Positions 4,735 through 5,657 of a stretch of DNA of 5,657 bases are shown piece after piece. This DNA comes from Candidatus Hodarchaeota archaeon (lineage in GTDB: Archaea; Asgardarchaeota; Heimdallarchaeia; Hodarchaeales; YT1-039). The first letter of the stretch is position 1. Each line of letters opens with the position of its first letter. A program made the translations under genes and the position numbers. The notes below the pieces were generated by a model. The model did no database searches. It was given only the letters and a program-made list of their open reading frames with translations, and was not told where the DNA came from. The DNA lies in the NCBI GenBank assembly GCA_016840025.1, contig JAEOTF010000369.1:1-5657 (forward strand), read 5' to 3'.

Positions 4735-5657
4735 TCATTCATCTGACTTAATTAGTTCAGCAGGTATTTGCACTGCGAACTCACAGACCATATCACCCTT
4801 AAGAATAGATTTTAACATCTCAACTTTCAATTCTTTATCCAATACAGCATCAAAATACTGTTTTGTGAATCCAGCACTACAATAGCAGAAGGTGGGAGAA
4901 ATTTCTACCTCTGAAGTCTTGATTGCTTCCCGTACCCACATACAATGGCAGTAATAGTATTTTTTCAAGGTTTCATCCTTTTCGTGCAGGTATTTATGCG
5001 TCATATAGGGAATTTTCTCCACATAAACAAAGTCTCCATCTCGTACACCTCCCAATATCTTTGGATTACTTCGTACATACTCCAATACATCATCTGTAAT
5101 TTCTTGTGTAAAGAATAGTGTCCCTTCTTTTTTGTGCTGCTCTAACCTTTTTATAGACTGTTGATGTCTATGTTCTAAAAATCTGTCTATATCCTTAATC
5201 TCCAAATATTTTTGTCGGTCATCCTGAAAAACTTCTTTGGGAACGTAATGTAATCCACTTGTGAGCACGCTTTTACATGTTTCTGGATCATTCTTTGCCT
5301 CTAGTCGGTCTATTACCTGTTTCGTCATCACTGGTTTTTTGGAAGCATGTGTTCCTAATGGTGGTAGGGTTATTCCCTCAAAAACCACATTTCGCATTTC
5401 CTCTCCAACTTCCTCAACTAATTCTTTCGAAAGATTGGCTAGAACATCATGACCATCTAGATATTCACACAATGGAATTGATAATTCACTATTTTTGGTA
5501 AAGTAATAATATCTTATTAACGCCACAAAATTATCTCTATTATTTTTCTTATTTTTTATTAAATAACGAATATAATTATGTAGATCACCGACAGAAGCTT
5601 GGTCAACTGATTTACTCTTCTTGAGTAAATAGTCGTTAAATTCACTAACACTTTGAA
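4735..5657 (-). CDS. Cys-rich protein with two CxC motifs, N-terminus beyond window
   Basis: The frame is open from the right edge to TGA at 4735-4737, giving 306 visible residues without the natural start. The first ~60 residues are helical and resemble a SAM-like, recombinase-type core-binding segment (SEFNDYLLKK ... ALIRYYYFTKN). A middle region carries PPLGTH (98-103), a Leu/Lys/Glu-rich helix (about 150-178) and KIPY (214-217). The C-terminal part has C236-H-C238 and C257-Y-C259, then SAGF, and ends in LKGDMVCEFAVQIP (Cys291). The GDxxCxF-type ending resembles V4R and L-2-amino-thiazoline-carboxylate-hydrolase-like domains, and the two CxC pairs could hold zinc or an iron-sulfur cluster. 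From memory it resembles uncharacterised families such as DUF6144, but I could not check this. A GTG at 5526 is not the start, since protein-like sequence continues upstream of it. No signal peptide is visible, so it is probably cytoplasmic. It converges with the MFS gene, 78 bp apart. Confidence 0.85.
   Translation of the reverse strand, partial: QSVSEFNDYLLKKSKSVDQASVGDLHNYIRYLIKNKKNNRDNFVALIRYYYFTKNSELSIPLCEYLDGHDVLANLSKELVEEVGEEMRNVVFEGITLPPLGTHASKKPVMTKQVIDRLEAKNDPETCKSVLTSGLHYVPKEVFQDDRQKYLEIKDIDRFLEHRHQQSIKRLEQHKKEGTLFFTQEITDDVLEYVRSNPKILGGVRDGDFVYVEKIPYMTHKYLHEKDETLKKYYYCHCMWVREAIKTSEVEISPTFCYCSAGFTKQYFDAVLDKELKVEMLKSILKGDMVCEFAVQIPAELIKSDE

Noticed and set aside
5261..5501. Two plus-strand reading frames of 63 and 74 codons
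   Set aside because: Both are antisense to the Cys-rich protein, overlap each other in different frames and lack start signals.
1..5657. CRISPR array, tRNA, insertion sequence or phage module
   Set aside because: No regularly spaced repeats, cloverleaf-like sequence, transposase or terminal inverted repeats were found; the recombinase-like segment at the right edge lacks any visible catalytic domain.

Overview
The window is AT-rich, gene-dense chromosomal DNA with five protein-coding genes, two of them cut by the window edges. I see no tRNA, rRNA, CRISPR array, insertion sequence or phage gene. The organism is most likely an archaeon. The serine-hydrolase gene has a TATA-like box about 27 bp upstream of its ATG and no Shine-Dalgarno sequence, which fits a leaderless archaeal transcript. 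The MFS gene has a TTTTAAA box and a short leader, and the TIGR04076-type gene has a good AGAGGT ribosome-binding site. The gene mix (COG1680-type membrane serine hydrolase, TIGR04076-like protein, Cys-rich V4R-like protein, MsbA-type ABC half-exporter) would suit an Asgard or other mesophilic archaeon, but this lineage is an inference and an AT-rich bacterium is not excluded.

Layout from left to right: (1) 1-1337, minus: the N-terminal 445 residues of an ABC half-exporter, complete through the membrane domain, Walker A and Q-loop; Walker B and the signature motif lie off the left edge. (2) 1338-1586: a non-coding gap with a 13-bp perfect-period tandem repeat and a possible promoter. (3) 1587-1907, minus: a 106-residue TIGR04076-like protein whose start is fixed by its ribosome-binding site. 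(4) 2021-3154, minus: a membrane-anchored beta-lactamase-fold serine hydrolase. (5) 3155-3378: a divergent intergenic region rich in symmetry, with a 26-bp inverted repeat, three copies of a 12-mer and a nested palindrome. (6) 3379-4656, plus: a 12-TM MFS transporter. (7) 4735-5657, minus: a Cys-rich protein that is open at the right edge. It reads without a stop to base 5657, so an internal GTG at 5526 is not its real start.

The genes do not form an obvious pathway. The clearest link is the divergent pair (extracytoplasmic serine hydrolase and MFS transporter), which shares a 224-bp control region with repeated motifs at similar distances from both start codons and may be co-regulated. The most unusual protein is the right-edge one: a helical segment resembling a recombinase core-binding (SAM-like) fold is followed by a C-terminal region with two CxC motifs and a GDxxCxF-type ending. 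I found no convincing evidence of a new multi-gene system; the findings below are mostly regulatory structure, start-site corrections and this poorly understood protein.
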